A DNA stretch of 64,000 nucleotides, taken from Closterium sp. NIES-65. Taxonomy: Eukaryota > Streptophyta > Zygnematophyceae > Desmidiales > Closteriaceae. Location: NCBI GenBank assembly GCA_948144175.1, contig CANXME010002126.1, positions 372,001 to 436,000 of the forward strand. The letters are read 5' to 3'. This document shows, one piece after another, positions 1 to 11,848 of the stretch. Below the pieces are notes generated by a model. It did no database searches and had not been told where the DNA came from. It saw only the letters and a program-made list of their open reading frames with translations. Each line of letters begins with the position of its first letter. The stretch's first letter is position 1. Both the position numbers and the translations under genes were made by a program.

Positions 1-612
1 ATCAGAAAGGGCCCCAGAGTAGCAGTAAGGGCGTGGAAAAACGCCGCACCTAAAAATCCGGCCACTAGCCAAATGGCCGACTTTGCGAAAGTAACCCGTT
101 TGAGAAAATCGAAGACGCTCGCGACCGTCTTTGTTTTCTCCAATAAAAAACGAAATTGATGGCCATTTTGAAAGTCGACTCATATCCGACACCATGTCGA
201 CTCGTATCCGACACCATGTCGACTCCAATTCGGCCAAGTAGTCGACGCCGTGAGCGACTGTCACGTATGACGTCGCACAGTCTCGCAGAGCAATTAAAAT
301 TTTTATCCTGTCCAATCAGAGTTTTCGCCGTCAAATGTATGACCCCGTCGCACATACGTTCCTACTGAAGCAACTGCAAATTTTATAACTTTTTGAAACT
401 GGCCTGATATTCGGCCCTCAAACCTGTAAAGTTTGCAAATCTGAAAATAGTGGCTGTAAATGTGACGACACGAAGTCGACCAATCCGTCGACTCTCGCGA
501 AAGAAATGTCAACCAGATGGTCGACGCAAAACCGGCCAAAAGCAGGTTTTGCAAATTTGTGGGGACTTTACACGCCCTAAAGTCGCAAACTTGGAGCCTT
601 GTGAGTCGCGCC
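1..612. other. Left flank of the first Crypton-like unit, no gene recognised
   Basis: This stretch has no reading frame that I can tie to a protein family. It is more AT-rich than the unit to its right and contains several GTCGAC hexamers and one short tandem repeat (174-225). The sequence up to about 612 has no counterpart before the second unit, so the homology shared by the two units begins just after it. Confidence 0.5.
174..225. repeat. 22-bp direct repeat, two full units and a partial third
   Basis: Two nearly identical 22-bp units (174-195 and 196-217) start with GTCGACTC and end with CCGACACCAT. A third partial unit starts at 218. Each unit contains the GTCGAC palindrome that is enriched across the first 22 kb. 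Confidence 0.85.
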
Positions 613-911
613 CCCGAACACCCCAGCCGAACTCGGTCGACGGAGCCGATTTGCCAGTGTCGTCGAGGGGGGTCGCCGGAGCCGAGAATGACGAGGCGGG
701 CGACTGACGCGCGTGCGGGCCTGCCAGCCTGGCCCAGGGCTGGGCCGACCGCACGACCGCCGCCCCGTAGCCCCGCTCCGAAAGTGAACAGTGGCCCACG
801 TTACCTGGTGGGGTCGGCGAACTTGCGACACCTCGCGCTTGGGAAAGTTACCCTCGCGCGAAGGCAGCCCACACGCGCCATCTGCCCGCGAAGTCCTAGT
901 AACCCATCGCG

Positions 912-931
912 GCCTGCCCGGACGGGCAGGC
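912..931. repeat. 20-bp palindrome conserved in both Crypton-like units (copy A)
   Basis: Arms GCCTGCCCG (912-920) and CGGGCAGGC (923-931) flank a 2-bp centre. The same sequence occurs at 11829-11848 in unit B inside a well conserved stretch about 530 bp upstream of the plus-strand gene. It could be a recombinase or regulatory protein site, or a hairpin in a leader. That role is inferred only. Confidence 0.6.
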
Positions 932-1055
932 GAGGGCCGGGCGAAAATTCGGGGCCCCCTCGAGACGCTCGACAATTTCGCGACCCGTTGCGGCGACGCC
1001 ACGTGTTCGTTCGTGGTTTCGCATCGGGCGCATGCGATATTTGTCGTTGCGAGCG

Positions 1056-1081
1056 AAAAAAAAAAAAAAAAAAAAAAAAAA
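1056..1081. repeat. Poly(A) tract, 26 A
   Basis: An uninterrupted A run sits inside GC-rich leader sequence of unit A. Unit B has no such run at the matching place. No retrocopy body lies upstream of it, so it is read as a homopolymer expansion and not as a retrotransposition tail. Confidence 0.9.
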
Positions 1082-1456
1082 GGCCGCGTCGCGGACAACG
1101 AGGTTCGTTACCCGCTACGAAGTCGACACGTGTTGTGCGAATGCACGCTCCTCGCGCTCGCGAAATTGCGTCCGCTCGCCGACCTGGGACAATGGACGCG
1201 AGGTCGACGCCCTGCCGAAGCGGAGTCGGACCACCTGTTCCACTTGCGCATGCGCCCTCAGAGCCCTGCCGAGCCAGGCCCCACACCCTTGGGCGACGCT
1301 GAACGGGGATGCGGTGGGCCACCGTCTCCTTTTATTTGAGGATGGTGGCATCGCTCCCCATTTTCCGCATCTCGTTTCGCTCCTCCTTTTTTCCTTCTTT
1401 TCCCATCCTAACGTGGCTCTCTGCGGCTATCATGAAATCGCTTCCCCTTAGTCAAT

Positions 1457-4400
1457 ATGGACCCTAGCCCCGACCCCGATAACTCGGCGCCGACTTCGGC
1501 TGACTTTCCTCTTCGTCACCCAATGGGTCGTGGTCTCAGCTTCACTTTAGAGTGGGAAGACTTCTTAGTTCTTCGCAACCACAAGATAGAGTTCAACGAC
1601 GGATGTTTGGATTTCGGCATCAGGTACGACTCGAGTAGTCGGCGCCGACTAAACTGGGTTGGGTGTCGACGCAGTGGCCTTCTGATTTACGTCGACGTGC
1701 GCGGTATTAGGCATAGACCCCCTCCAGGAACGTCGGCCACCTTAGGAATCGCCGACCACACGCAGTCGCCCCGTGTACTTTTCAACGTTTGCTCAACTAC
1801 GCTTGTATGAACCTCCTTGCCCAATCGTGCCGTCAGGTTTGCGTGGTCCCGACTTGGGATCGAGACCCAGCGTTTGTGGGTTATCGGCGTCGGCACGCTT
1901 CGATCGGCCATGCGGGTGGCCGACCATTCATGCTTTGCTGCGGTTTTCGACGCCGACATCGCCGCTATCCCGTTAAGAACGGTGTGAGCTGATTCACCGT
2001 TGATCAGTTGTCGTTTTTTAGTGTTGCGACATCGCGTGGTGTTGTGATCGACGTCGTCGTGAATTGCATGTGCAGCCTCGGTGCGCTTCCAGGAACGCAC
2101 TGCAGCGTCATTGCCATCCTATACCCTGGAGATCTGTTGAAGGCTGAGGGACAGGTGTGCAGGACCTCAATCCGGCACATCGACCCGCAGACCGGTAAAG
2201 GGTATCACCGCGACGAGGCCGCCCGCGTGCTAAAGTAAGTGCTGAATTGTCGTCGATGACCCGCTTGTTAGTCGGCGACACAGGGTATCACACGCTGACC
2301 GCCTCCCCCCACCGCGGTGCTTCAGGTTCTTCCACACGGCTGTCCTGGCCGAGCTGGGGCGTCCCGGTAGGATGTGGGACTGGGCGCCGCCATCACAAGC
2401 AGTGGTGGAGGTCAGGCTGGCCGACTGCGACCACCCTATCCGCGATGTGAGTTGCACGTTCAAGTCGCAAGGGGGGGTGCCCGTTTCTGAACGCTCCGCT
2501 CATCATGTTCCGTGCTTGTATGCAGAAAGTGCCGGGCACAGTGTCGGACGGGCATGTCGGTGCCGGCGTGCTTTCCGCGACGTCGTTCGGGTGGGTAGCG
2601 AAACAGATCGACCATCTGACAGGCGAGAAGGGTCGTCGTGGGGTGAGAATCGAGAGCGTCGGGATGAAGGGGATGAAGGCTTTGCGCGACAGCATGGTTG
2701 AGTACGTCGGCAAGGTCATTGCCGTAAAACGCACCGCGACGCCGACTTCTCAAGCCGCCGGACCCGCCGACAGTGCCATAGATGACGACGGCGCGGAAGG
2801 ACAGAAGGCGCCCCAAGGTGCAGTGGCCGCCCAGCATCAGGGGAACGCGAGGGTGCATGGGGAAGGTGGAAACGGTGGAGGAGGCGACGCAGAGGCAGGT
2901 GCAGGAAGGTTGGAAATGGAGAAGTCGTCGTCGTCGTCGGAGTCGGAGTCGGAGGAGGAAGACGAGGCGGTGAAGCGTAAGGACGAGGAGGAGTATGAGG
3001 AGTATGAGGAGGAGGAGGAGGAGAATAAGGACGAGAATGGTGAGAAGTGGGAGGGAGGGAAGGATGAGGAGGGGGGGGATGAAGAGGTGGAGTTCGTGGT
3101 GGAGTATGTAGAGGGTACGGTTGAGGCGGGAGAGGCGGAAGAGGCGGTGGGGCCGGCAGATCAGGGGAATGAGGAAGAGAAGGATGACGACGCGGGAAAT
3201 GCTACGAGGTCGGCAGATGTGGGGAAGGAGAAGGGCGAGGTCGGCGTGGAGGCAACGACAGGAAATGGCCAGGATGAGGCGGCCTGCGAGGGAGGTGGGA
3301 AGGTGTCGGTCGACGCCGGCGAAGGGGCGAACAACACGGGCGAGCAGGAGGCCGGGGAAGCACCTTGTCGGCAGGGCCCAGAACTAGACGACGTCGAGGT
3401 GCTGCGAGGGGAGAACTAGTTGTTGCGGGCGGAGAACGCTCGGCTGGCGTCGTTGCTCGATGCGGAGCGATCCCGGCTGGACAATTTTTTTGTTGGGGTT
3501 AGTAGACTCGTCGACCACGTTAAAGGGTTGGCCGAGCAGGTCGACGACACCGACAAGTATGCCGCGGAACAGCTGCGAAACGCGACGGAGGCCATGTCGA
3601 AGACCATCACGGGCAACATCACCAGCAGCTTTGACGAAGCGTGGAAGTCGATGAAGACATTCGCGGAACATGCGACGGAGTGGTTGGAGGACTTCGACAA
3701 TCCGGAGGGTCGTGTCGCGTATGCACGAGCGTTAGCGGTCTCCTCCTTGGCCGAACACGTGGATTCGGTGGTGGGCGATGCGAAGAAGGGGTTGGAAGAG
3801 TACATCTCGAACCACCTTGCCTCCGCGCAGGTCAACATCGCCACCGCTTTGACCGCCAGGCTCGCCGTGCCGCCGCCGCCACCGCCTCATCCCACGCCGC
3901 CCGCCATCCCAGAAGAGCTTTTGAAGTCGTTCAAGGCCGACATCCTGAAGGCGGTGACGGAGGCCACCCAGCAGTCTTTTGTTGCTTCCGGGATGAAGAT
4001 CATGACAGAGATGATCGGCACTGTGGCGCTTGGTCGACGTGGGTCGTCGCCTTCGGCCAATGACGCCGATAACGCGCAAAGAAAAACGGCCGAGAAGCAG
4101 GGCCATAAGAGGACGGGCGACGGAGACGACAAGGGGAGCTCGAAGCGGAGCAAGGGAGCGGGCGGTAGTTTCGGGTCGAAGCCTGCGCAAAAAAGCGACC
4201 AGCTGAAGACGAAGGCGGGGTGGAAGGTGGTAAGGACGTCGCACAGCAAGGGAGGCGGAAGCGGGGGAGCAGAGGGTGGCCCTGCCGACGGGGTTGCCGC
4301 TAACCTAGCTGCTCCGACTGGCCCGCCTTTGGTCGCCGAGCAGACCCATCCTCAGGCGAGCGGTGGGAAAGGCGTTACCGACAAGGAGGTGCCAACTGCT

Positions 4401-6574
4401 CAGGCGGCGAATGATGGTGACTCCGGAACCGCCAAGGGACCGTCCGTCGCGGCGGCGGCCAAGCCTGCTTCTGCTACGGTTGCCGGCACCACCAAGTCGA
4501 GTCCCCGTAACCCCCTTGCGGCTACCAGCGCACCTGCCGGCCAGTCAGGTGCGAACAAAGATGGGGAGGCTGCTCCAGCTCCAGCAACCCCGACTGCCGC
4601 CAAGGTTGTCGCGAAGGTTGCTTCGGCTAAGGGTGATGCCATGGCATCAGCTAAGGCCCCCCCCGGTGGTACCGCGCTCAGAGAGATGCTCCGCCGCATG
4701 GAGGCACATAGCAGGGACGTGCAGCAGCATCCCGCGGTCGACGCCGGCCTTCCTGGAACAGCACGCCGCTCCGTCACTACGCAGGTTGCCGGCAAGTCGT
4801 CCGGTGCCCCACCTGCCGCGCCTCCGGTGGCCGCCCCACCGCCTGCGGACCCCAAGTCCGATTTTCTTCGCGCCCATTTAGGCGCACGCAAAGCGGCTGC
4901 TCCGTCAGTGACCCTGCCGAAACTCGGCAAAAGCGCGACGCCGACGTCGGTAAACGCGACCACACCCACACCAAGTGCATCTGTGGTCGATGTGGCGGCG
5001 GAGAAGGGAGTGAGTGCAGCGCTCGCCACCGGCGGCCGCGCAGACAAGCATGCCAACCTCGCTGTCGTCATGGCCCATTTTGAGGCAGCAAAGCGCCCCG
5101 AGCACGCCCCTGTTATGGCCATCATGGACACGGCGCATGTGGTGCCGTCGGCGACCCACGGAGGGGGTTCGACGGAGCAGACGGCCGCAACAGCTGCTGT
5201 CGCCGAGATAAATGCTGGACGGAAGGAAAAGGACGACAACGGGAAAGGGAAGGCGGTCTCTCAGAGGAGCACGCGGGCGATGACTGCGGGGAAGTTGACG
5301 TCGGAAGAGAAAGGAAAGAAGGCGGAAGGGGAGAAGGACAAGACGGGCGGCAAGGGTAAGCCGGCGAAGAAGAAGGAGAAGGCGGAGGAGGAGGACGAGG
5401 AGGGCGGCGAGGGAGATAAAGAGCATGGACGCAGGGGTCATGGCATCCGCCGAGACAAGGCTGGCGACGGGCAAGGGTGGGTGGGCGAGATTAAGGTACA
5501 CGGACAGAATCGGTACATCGGCAAGTCGAGGGAGAAGATGGAGCTGGCCTACGAGCACGCGATTGCGTTCGTCGTCTACGACGGCTACGTGAGCAAGGTG
5601 CTCATGAAGGAGCTCACCGTCTTGAACCCGGGGGAGTTGGATAAATGGAAGGAGGTGTGGGCGGAGGTGAAGTTCTTGCCCACTGGGATGTGGACAGTGA
5701 TGTGGGCCAGAGGCTTGTGCCATCCGAGAGCAAGGTAAGACGGATACTGACGTGCCGAGTTCTGTCGACCAAGTTGGTGTCAAAACGCTGAAGATCTGTC
5801 GTTTTAATGTGTTTGCGCGGCAGGTTCGACGATATACTCGACAGGTACCGTGGGTACGCGAGTTCGGGTGTTGCGCTTCATGACGTGCTCTGGCCGGCGA
5901 TCTGGTTCCCCATCATCGAGGACACGGAGGAAGGCAAGGAAGAGACGAACGCTCTCATGTCGGCGATGGTAAATCGCGTGTCGATGTGCGCGGCGTATGG
6001 GAAGGTCGCGGCGAGCGCGGCGTTTGGGAAGGTCGATGCGAGCGTGGAGGGGAAGGCGGACGAGAAGATGGAGATGGGGGCCCAGGCGTTAGCGGCATCG
6101 GCATGCGCCATCTGGTGCTTCTTGGAGACGGGGGCGTCGGTGCTCGGTGCTGTGGGCGAAGGGAAGGCGGCGGCGATGGTGGCAGGTGCGGGGGAGGCGA
6201 GGGCCAAGGACTTCAAGGAGGTGATGCACGCGGTGATCGACATAGCACGCAGCAGGCAGGCTCCCGCTGGGGAGGTTGCACATAACGTCGCGCCATCGCT
6301 GCAGAGCCAGGCAGTTGCCAGGGCCTTCGCGAAGGGAGTTGAGGAAGTCGAGGCCGACATGATCGCAAGAGCGACGGTCGAGACCTTGGCGTTCTGGGGA
6401 ATGTGCCTCGTCGCCGGGCCCAAGCTCAAAGCGCAGGGCATCGATGTGCCGTGTGACGCGAGGATGGAGTACGATATGGATCACAGGGGGAGGAAGGGGG
6501 AGAAGGTCAAGCAGAGCAAGGGCAGCAGCAAGAGGAAGAAGAGCAAGCAGGGCATGGGCAGTACGGATGCGTAG
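1457..6574 (+). pseudogene. Plus-strand gene of unit A: acidic coiled-coil protein with AP2/ERF-like stretch
   Basis: I do not recognise the family. Five exons with GT-AG introns and closed frame: 1457-1623, 2076-2234, 2326-2446, 2526-5734, 5824-6574, about 1468 codons. The start is the first ATG of exon 1. The N-terminal exons contain a compact region conserved in unit B (LYPGDLL, ADCD motifs). Exon 4 holds an acidic Glu-rich segment (about 2900-3200), a coiled coil (about 3420-3800), Ala/Pro/Lys-rich low complexity, and a segment at about 5430-5590 with HGIRRD, GWVGEIK, NRYIG and LAYEHAI, the order seen in AP2/ERF domains. Exon 5 ends in a Lys-rich tail like a nuclear signal. One in-frame TAG at 3417-3419 interrupts exon 4, and the frame then continues unchanged for 772 codons. 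Its 3' end faces the recombinase gene about 560 bp away. It is probably a DNA-binding accessory protein of the element. Confidence 0.65.
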
Positions 6575-7023
6575 TTGGCGGGCTGTGGTGTGCAAGGCAC
6601 TATTGTATGGTTGGCGCCGATGGCGTAGTAATTCTAATGACTTTTGTATCAAAGGGCACGAATCTTTTTCCGTTTTATAGTAAATCACTGTCCACATTGA
6701 AACTTGCTAGCCAACTTTGAACGATGCGCCTTGTCGCCGCATATGTCGACATCAAAAGGAACATCCTACTCGGCGAGCAGCGATGATAGACGGGGTAGAC
6801 ACATGCTATTCCGCGACGAGTTATGTCGGCGAATATGTCGACGCCCTATCGACATGCAATCCTGCGAGACGTCGACATCGAGCTGTGCTTAGATGTGAGC
6901 AAGGATACTATTTTTGTTTCTTACTGAGCGACCGACTACATTTAACACAGCGGGACCCAGTAGGTTCGCAAGGGCGTTGCAGTGGGTTGTTACAAACTAC
7001 CAGAACAGCATTTGGAAAAACAA

Positions 7024-7071
7024 GGGAAGGGGGGGTGGGGGGGGGGTGGAGGGGGGGCTTGGGGGGGGGGT
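7024..7071 (+). repeat. G-run tract between the convergent genes, possible G-quadruplex
   Basis: Six runs of six or more G, separated by one to a few bases, lie between the 3' ends of the two convergent genes of unit A. Unit B has no counterpart in its matching gap. The tract meets the usual four-run quadruplex pattern many times over. Confidence 0.8.
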
Positions 7072-7131
7072 GTACAAATCTGCCACTGTTAACAGCATCG
7101 AACTACGCACACGCATATCCTACAGGCGCGA

Positions 7132-10100
7132 TCATGTCGACTTCTTGCGCTTGGTCGGAGGACGGTGCACCGGAGCGGTCGGCTTGGCCGGTGCTGTCGA
7201 CTTGGCCGGGGCCGTCGGCTTGGCCAAGTCGGCCTTGGTCTTCGGCATCTGGTCCTCCCACGTGTCTGGAAACAGGGTTTCGACCCAATCACTCTGCTTC
7301 AAGTTGAGCGCCACAAGCGCACAGGCGAGGCGTAGCTTCGAGACCACCTTGGGGCCCAGCCCCTTGACTCCCAAACCAGGCTCTTTGGACAACATCGGTG
7401 CCGTTCCCGGTTTGAGCACCGTGAGGGCATCGGCGAAGGTCCCGATGCCCGATGCCGCGATCCTGTGCAGTGTGTCGACCACGGCCTCGGTGTTGGCGTC
7501 GCCGTCGCTCGCGCGTAGCTGGCGCACCGCATCCATGACCTTCAGCATGCGGCGCACCCTCTTGTTGAGTGCACTCTGCGTCGCGTCGGCGAGGAGGGTG
7601 TGGCGGTCGATGAACCCCGGCCCGGCCATCCTGTCGCAAAGCCGACGGGTGTCATTAGCGGTGGCGGAGTTCCAGAGGCGCCAGGCGTCCCTCACGGTCT
7701 TGGCCTCCCGCCACGGTTGTACCACGTTGAGCTCGTAACTAGCCTCCTCGTCCGTCTGTGGGGGTGGCGGGGGTTTGTCGTCCCCTCCGTCGGCGTCGGC
7801 TCCCATGTTGGCCGAATCCGCCGAGCCACCCTCGCTGGGAGCATGCGCGGTAGCACACGGCGGGGCCTCCGGCACTCTCCGTGCTTCTGACACACGGAGT
7901 GCCTCGGTGAGACGGGTTATCTCGGCGGTGAGAGACGCGATGGTGTCATCGCGCTTCTCGAGCTCCTCCAGGAAGTCAATCTTCTCGTTTGCGGCACGCT
8001 CCATCTCCTTCGCCAGCTTCACCTTGAGAGACATGTTGTAGTATTCGGTGTCCATGCGGACAGAGATTTCCTGCACCGGTAAGAAAAAGACGTTAGCCGC
8101 GAGGTGGTTTGGAATGCCCTACAGCCAGCTCGTCGTCGACTTACCTCTTCCTGAATTTGGGTCGGGTCCCGACGCTTGTTGATCGTCTCGGTGTCGACCC
8201 TTTTGACCCGTTTCGCCCAGTGCTGGAAGAGGGGGATCCGCCAGAGCAAGGAGCCTTGGACGTACGGGTGCCATGGTGTGCGGACCAGCTTCACCGCTAG
8301 GTCCTCGGCGACGATGCGGCGCAACATCTGGAGTGTGCGCCAGAAGTGCACCGCGGCTTTGTCGGCGTCGGACCCCTCGACAGCCTTCCCTTCCGCCTGC
8401 AATTTGTCACGTGTATTAGGAGTTCAGACACTATTGGCCACACGACTCGGAAACCAAGAATACGAGGGCTTCGACCAACATACCGTCTTCAGCATGTCGT
8501 CGACGCCGGGGAAGATGTGCTCGGCGAGGAGCTTCAAGAGCTTATCGGAGGGCTCTACCCTGCTCCGGCCCAAGAAGTAGTCCTGCTTGTAACTTGAGTA
8601 ACCGGCCTTCTTCATCACCACCCCCACCGGAATGGCGGTGATGTACGCTCGCGTCATCTTGTCGAGCGCCCAGTGACCCAGCTCCGCGATCTCGGCGCGC
8701 GGTGTGCCGTCGATGGCCAGCTCCTGGGCCCCTCCGGCTCGAGCGGCGTGCACGTTCCTCTTGCAGAAGACCCCGTTTTTGTCCCACAATTGCCGCGTCC
8801 AGCGTTGGTGGGTTGCCGCAGAGAGCTCCCCTTGGTCGGTGTCGTTTCTTGCGAAGAAGAGGTGCTTCTTGTACCAGCTCGCGCGTGTGCTGGTGTCCAC
8901 CGGCAGAATGAGGCGGACGCCGTGAAACTGGCCGATCTGGTCGAGGATGAAGTGCAACCACAGGCCCGTCTCGCCGACGGCGCACAATTCCGCTTCGAGG
9001 TGCCGCGCAGCGTAGCTTTGCTGCAAACGCGCATCCTTGGACGTCTTGGAGTTCCGCGCAGCGATGACCATGACGACCGGCTGGTTCTCCGGGTTCACCG
9101 ACGAGGTGCTCGCCAGTCGGTACAAGAATATGTCGGGGAGCGTGATCTCGCGGATGCTTGCACCGCGCAGAAGAGAGTGGTGGGAGAGTAGCGTGAGCAC
9201 CTTCAACAGCAGAAACCGCCATAGCGTCTGCGACGGGCCCGTACCCCGCGGGTTCCACGCCTTGGCCGCCCACGTCGGCAGCACCCTGAACATGATCTGG
9301 CAGAATTGCTCGGCAGTGTAGGTATCGCCGATTGTTCCGCGACGCCGATCGGTGCAGTTCCTGCCGACAATGCCGAGGGTGGGGGGCAATTAGGGCGGCG
9401 TCGACTCAGTACAAGACAACAAGAGAAACAAAAACTCACTTGATGTCCCGCTCGTTCTTGGTGCGGATCATGAACCGCACCTCCGACCTGACTACCGATA
9501 TCTCACGCATGATGCTCAGCTCCGTCTCCCGGTATATCGTCGCCTCCACTCGCGCCGCCATCTGGCATGCCTTTATGCGCCCAAGGAGCGTGTGCACCGT
9601 TGTAGATTTCATAGGCTGTGTTCCTATGGTGTTGTCGCCCTTCTTGGTTGACTCGGCATCGAGATTCAACTCCCGAACCATGTACTTCACGTATGCGCGA
9701 AGCCGGGACTGGGTGACCCTAGGGCCGTGCAGCCACACGTACGACCGGGGGACATCGGCCTCTTGGTCCCAGTTTTTCTTCTTGTTGTCCCGGATGTAGT
9801 GCCCTATCTCGTCGACGTGCTTAAGCCTGTACTCATGCGGAAGCTTGTTGCGAATTTGCCTCAACATGTTCGCCGCCCACCTCTTGTAGTGATAGATCCA
9901 CGAGGTGTACTGCCTCAGCGTGCTGTTCCTCGCCACGGTTTGCGGGTGGCGTAGTGCGTCCAAGACGAGCACGTCAATGGTCTTGTACACCATGTCTTCC
10001 GCGACGAAGTCTGCCGCCCTCCACTGTTCGCGCGGCACTGACAAATTCTCCTGGTCTGTATCCTCGTCCTGTTCGAGCAGATCATCTATGTATTCAAGTT

Positions 10101-10458
10101 CCCACCTGAGCCGTTCTTCCAAGGTGCGCTGACTAGTGCTACGCGGCGGACGCTCGTCGTTTTCGTCATAGCTTTCCTCCTCCTCCTCCCCCCCATCCTC
10201 CTCCTCATCGACATCAACCTGGTTTCCAGGGCCGGCCGGTGCCGACGAAGTTCCAGGCCGTCAAGTTTGCGTCGGATTCTGTTTTTTGTTCTTCTTAAAC
10301 TCCCCGACCGGCGGTGGGGGAATGTCCTTGGTGAACTCCCCTTCTGGAATCTGCGTCAGCCTGTCAAGATCGTAGAGTAAGGGGAGCGTCTCTTCCTCGG
10401 TAGATGTCGGACTGTGGTCGGCGGATGGTCTAGCGTCAGTCATGTCGACGTCGGCCAT
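7132..10458 (-). pseudogene. Crypton/Ndc10-like tyrosine recombinase, unit A
   Basis: Four exons, read on the minus strand: 10458-9440, 9360-8484, 8396-8145, 8070-7132, about 1028 codons. Frame and phase match unit B. Exon 2 carries the tyrosine-recombinase core: Arg about 405 (LLRGAS), Lys about 445 (NSKT), HAAR at about 544-547, GHW ending at Trp 570, and Tyr 579. Arg to Trp is 23 residues and Trp to Tyr is 9, the same as R292, W315 and Y324 of Cre. The following LGRSRVEP and IFPGVD resemble the Ndc10/Crypton domain. Exon 1 is acidic and then helical, as expected of a core-binding domain. Exon 4 has a coiled coil and ends in a Lys/Arg-rich tail. One in-frame TGA lies at 10261-10263. It would cut and join DNA in the nucleus if active. 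Here it is probably dead. Confidence 0.8.
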
Positions 10459-10478
10459 GTGGCAGCACGTATGTTGCT

Positions 10479-10730
10479 CTATCGTCGTCCGTGTGCGATG
10501 CGGAGGGCGGTAAACCGGAGAGGGAACTGATTCGCGCGGCGGTCCTCTTGGAATTCTCGTTCAAGTAACCCTAACTCGGCTTCGACCTCGAGCCGTTCCA
10601 GCTCCGCTTTGATGTCGGCGTCTACAGAGTCGGCGGGGGGTGGAATGGGTTGCGGCTGTCGGGCTCTAGGCCGACCTCTGGCCATGCGTCGCCGACTTGC
10701 TACGTCGGCGGGGACGTTAGGAGCATGCAC
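10479..10730 (-). CDS. Small reading frame upstream of the unit A recombinase, hypothetical
   Basis: 83 codons, Arg/Pro-rich at the start (GRPRARQPQPIPPP) and then an acidic helical stretch rich in Leu and Glu (about residues 35-65). It lies just upstream of the recombinase start on the same strand. It could be a separate small protein or part of a 5' exon. I see no clear counterpart in unit B, which argues against an essential role. Confidence 0.25.
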   Translation of the reverse strand: MHAPNVPADVASRRRMARGRPRARQPQPIPPPADSVDADIKAELERLEVEAELGLLEREFQEDRRANQFPLRFTALRIAHGRR

Positions 10731-11166
10731 CGATGTTTAGCTAAATCAGCAGACGTCGACGTCGATGACTACTGACCAAGTCGGCAACCGAGTAGCCTTC
10801 AGGCGCGATGACAGACTGGCAGCTGAAAATTCGAAGTGCAAGAGAGAGCAGGAAGAAACGCAGGAACGGACGTGGGAATGAGCAGGCCCGCAAGGTCACG
10901 GACGGGTATGGTCCTGAGCGACTCCGATGCTGCCGCGCTTCACGCACACCCCTATGCTGCTGCCGCCATGCATGTGATCTCGTAAAGGCGGCGCACTGGC
11001 CGACGTGCCACGTGCCAAGCATGGCTAATGTGACGCAGCGCTGCAACGAAGGGGCGTAGGCCTGGGTCTTTCCACGGTGGAATGGGCGTGTGTTACAGTG
11101 TTGAGATTGTGCCGCGTGCCTTGGTTGTGGCCCTTTGGATGAAATTGTCGACACCGACATTGCTTG

Positions 11167-11529
11167 CCTTGACTTGCGATGCCACAGAACATTTACACCC
11201 TGGACGGTCCGATTTGCGCCGCGTGGCAGCCTAGTACACGGTGGGGACGATCTGGCTCTTCCTTATTGGTCCGCGTGGCGACCCTCGCGTCTCGACGTGG
11301 CGAGCTTTCCTGTTTTGTCCGCTGAGATTTACTTCTCAGGAATATCCCAAGGCAAACCTATGTCGTCGGATTGTCGACAATCCCGAGGGGTTCAGGGCCC
11401 CGGAGGACTGCCAGGTCACCCCAGTTTGCCACTCGGAGGTCGTCAGGAGCTCGTCAATCCCGAGGGGGTTCGTTGTCCTATCGCAACGGCGAAATTGGGC
11501 GGCTGTTTTCATCGGCTGAGGTATATCAT
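11167..11529. other. Spacer between the two Crypton-like units, no gene
   Basis: About 360 bp separate the end of unit A homology from the start of unit B homology. No family-level reading frame is visible. There is no copy of this spacer after unit B, so a simple one-step tandem duplication is not obvious. Confidence 0.5.
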
Positions 11530-11828
11530 CCCGAACACCCCACCCGAACTCGGTCGACGGAGCCGATTTGCCAGTGTCGTCGAGGGGGGTCGTCAAAGCC
11601 TGGGCTGACGCGGCGGAGCACTGACGCGCGTGCGGGCCTGCCAGCCTGGCCCAGGGCTGGGCCGAGCGCACGATCGCTGCCCCGCAGCCCCGCTCCGAAT
11701 GTGAACAGCGGCCCACGTTGCCGGGTGGGGTCAGCGAACTGGCGACAGCTCGCGCGTGGGAAAATTACCCTCGCGCGAAGGCAGCCCACACGTGCCACCT
11801 TCCTGTGAGGTCCTAGTAACCCATCGCG

Positions 11829-11848
11829 GCCTGCCCGGACGGGCAGGC
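11829..11848. repeat. 20-bp palindrome (copy B)
   Basis: Same arms and centre as 912-931 of unit A, with conserved sequence on both sides. Its survival in two units that differ at many other noncoding positions suggests selection before the units decayed, or recent exchange. Confidence 0.6.

Larger units (their letters stand above)
613..11166 (+). mobile_element. Crypton-like two-gene unit A (tyrosine recombinase element, decayed)
   Basis: Unit A matches unit B (11530-22222) along its whole length in the same order: a GC-rich leader with a 20-bp palindrome, a plus-strand 5-exon gene (1457-6574), a short convergent gap, a minus-strand 4-exon tyrosine recombinase gene (7132-10458), and a right flank. 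The limits given are where the two copies start and stop resembling each other. I found no terminal inverted repeats, LTRs or clear target duplication. Known Cryptons also lack terminal inverted repeats. Each gene has one in-frame stop, so this copy is probably dead. A decayed tandem pair of host genes is the alternative reading. The recombinase catalytic motifs favour a mobile origin. Confidence 0.7.

Noticed and set aside
1056-1081. Poly(A) run as the tail of a retrocopy
   Set aside because: It lies within sequence shared by both Crypton-like units, has no retrocopied gene before it and no target duplication around it.
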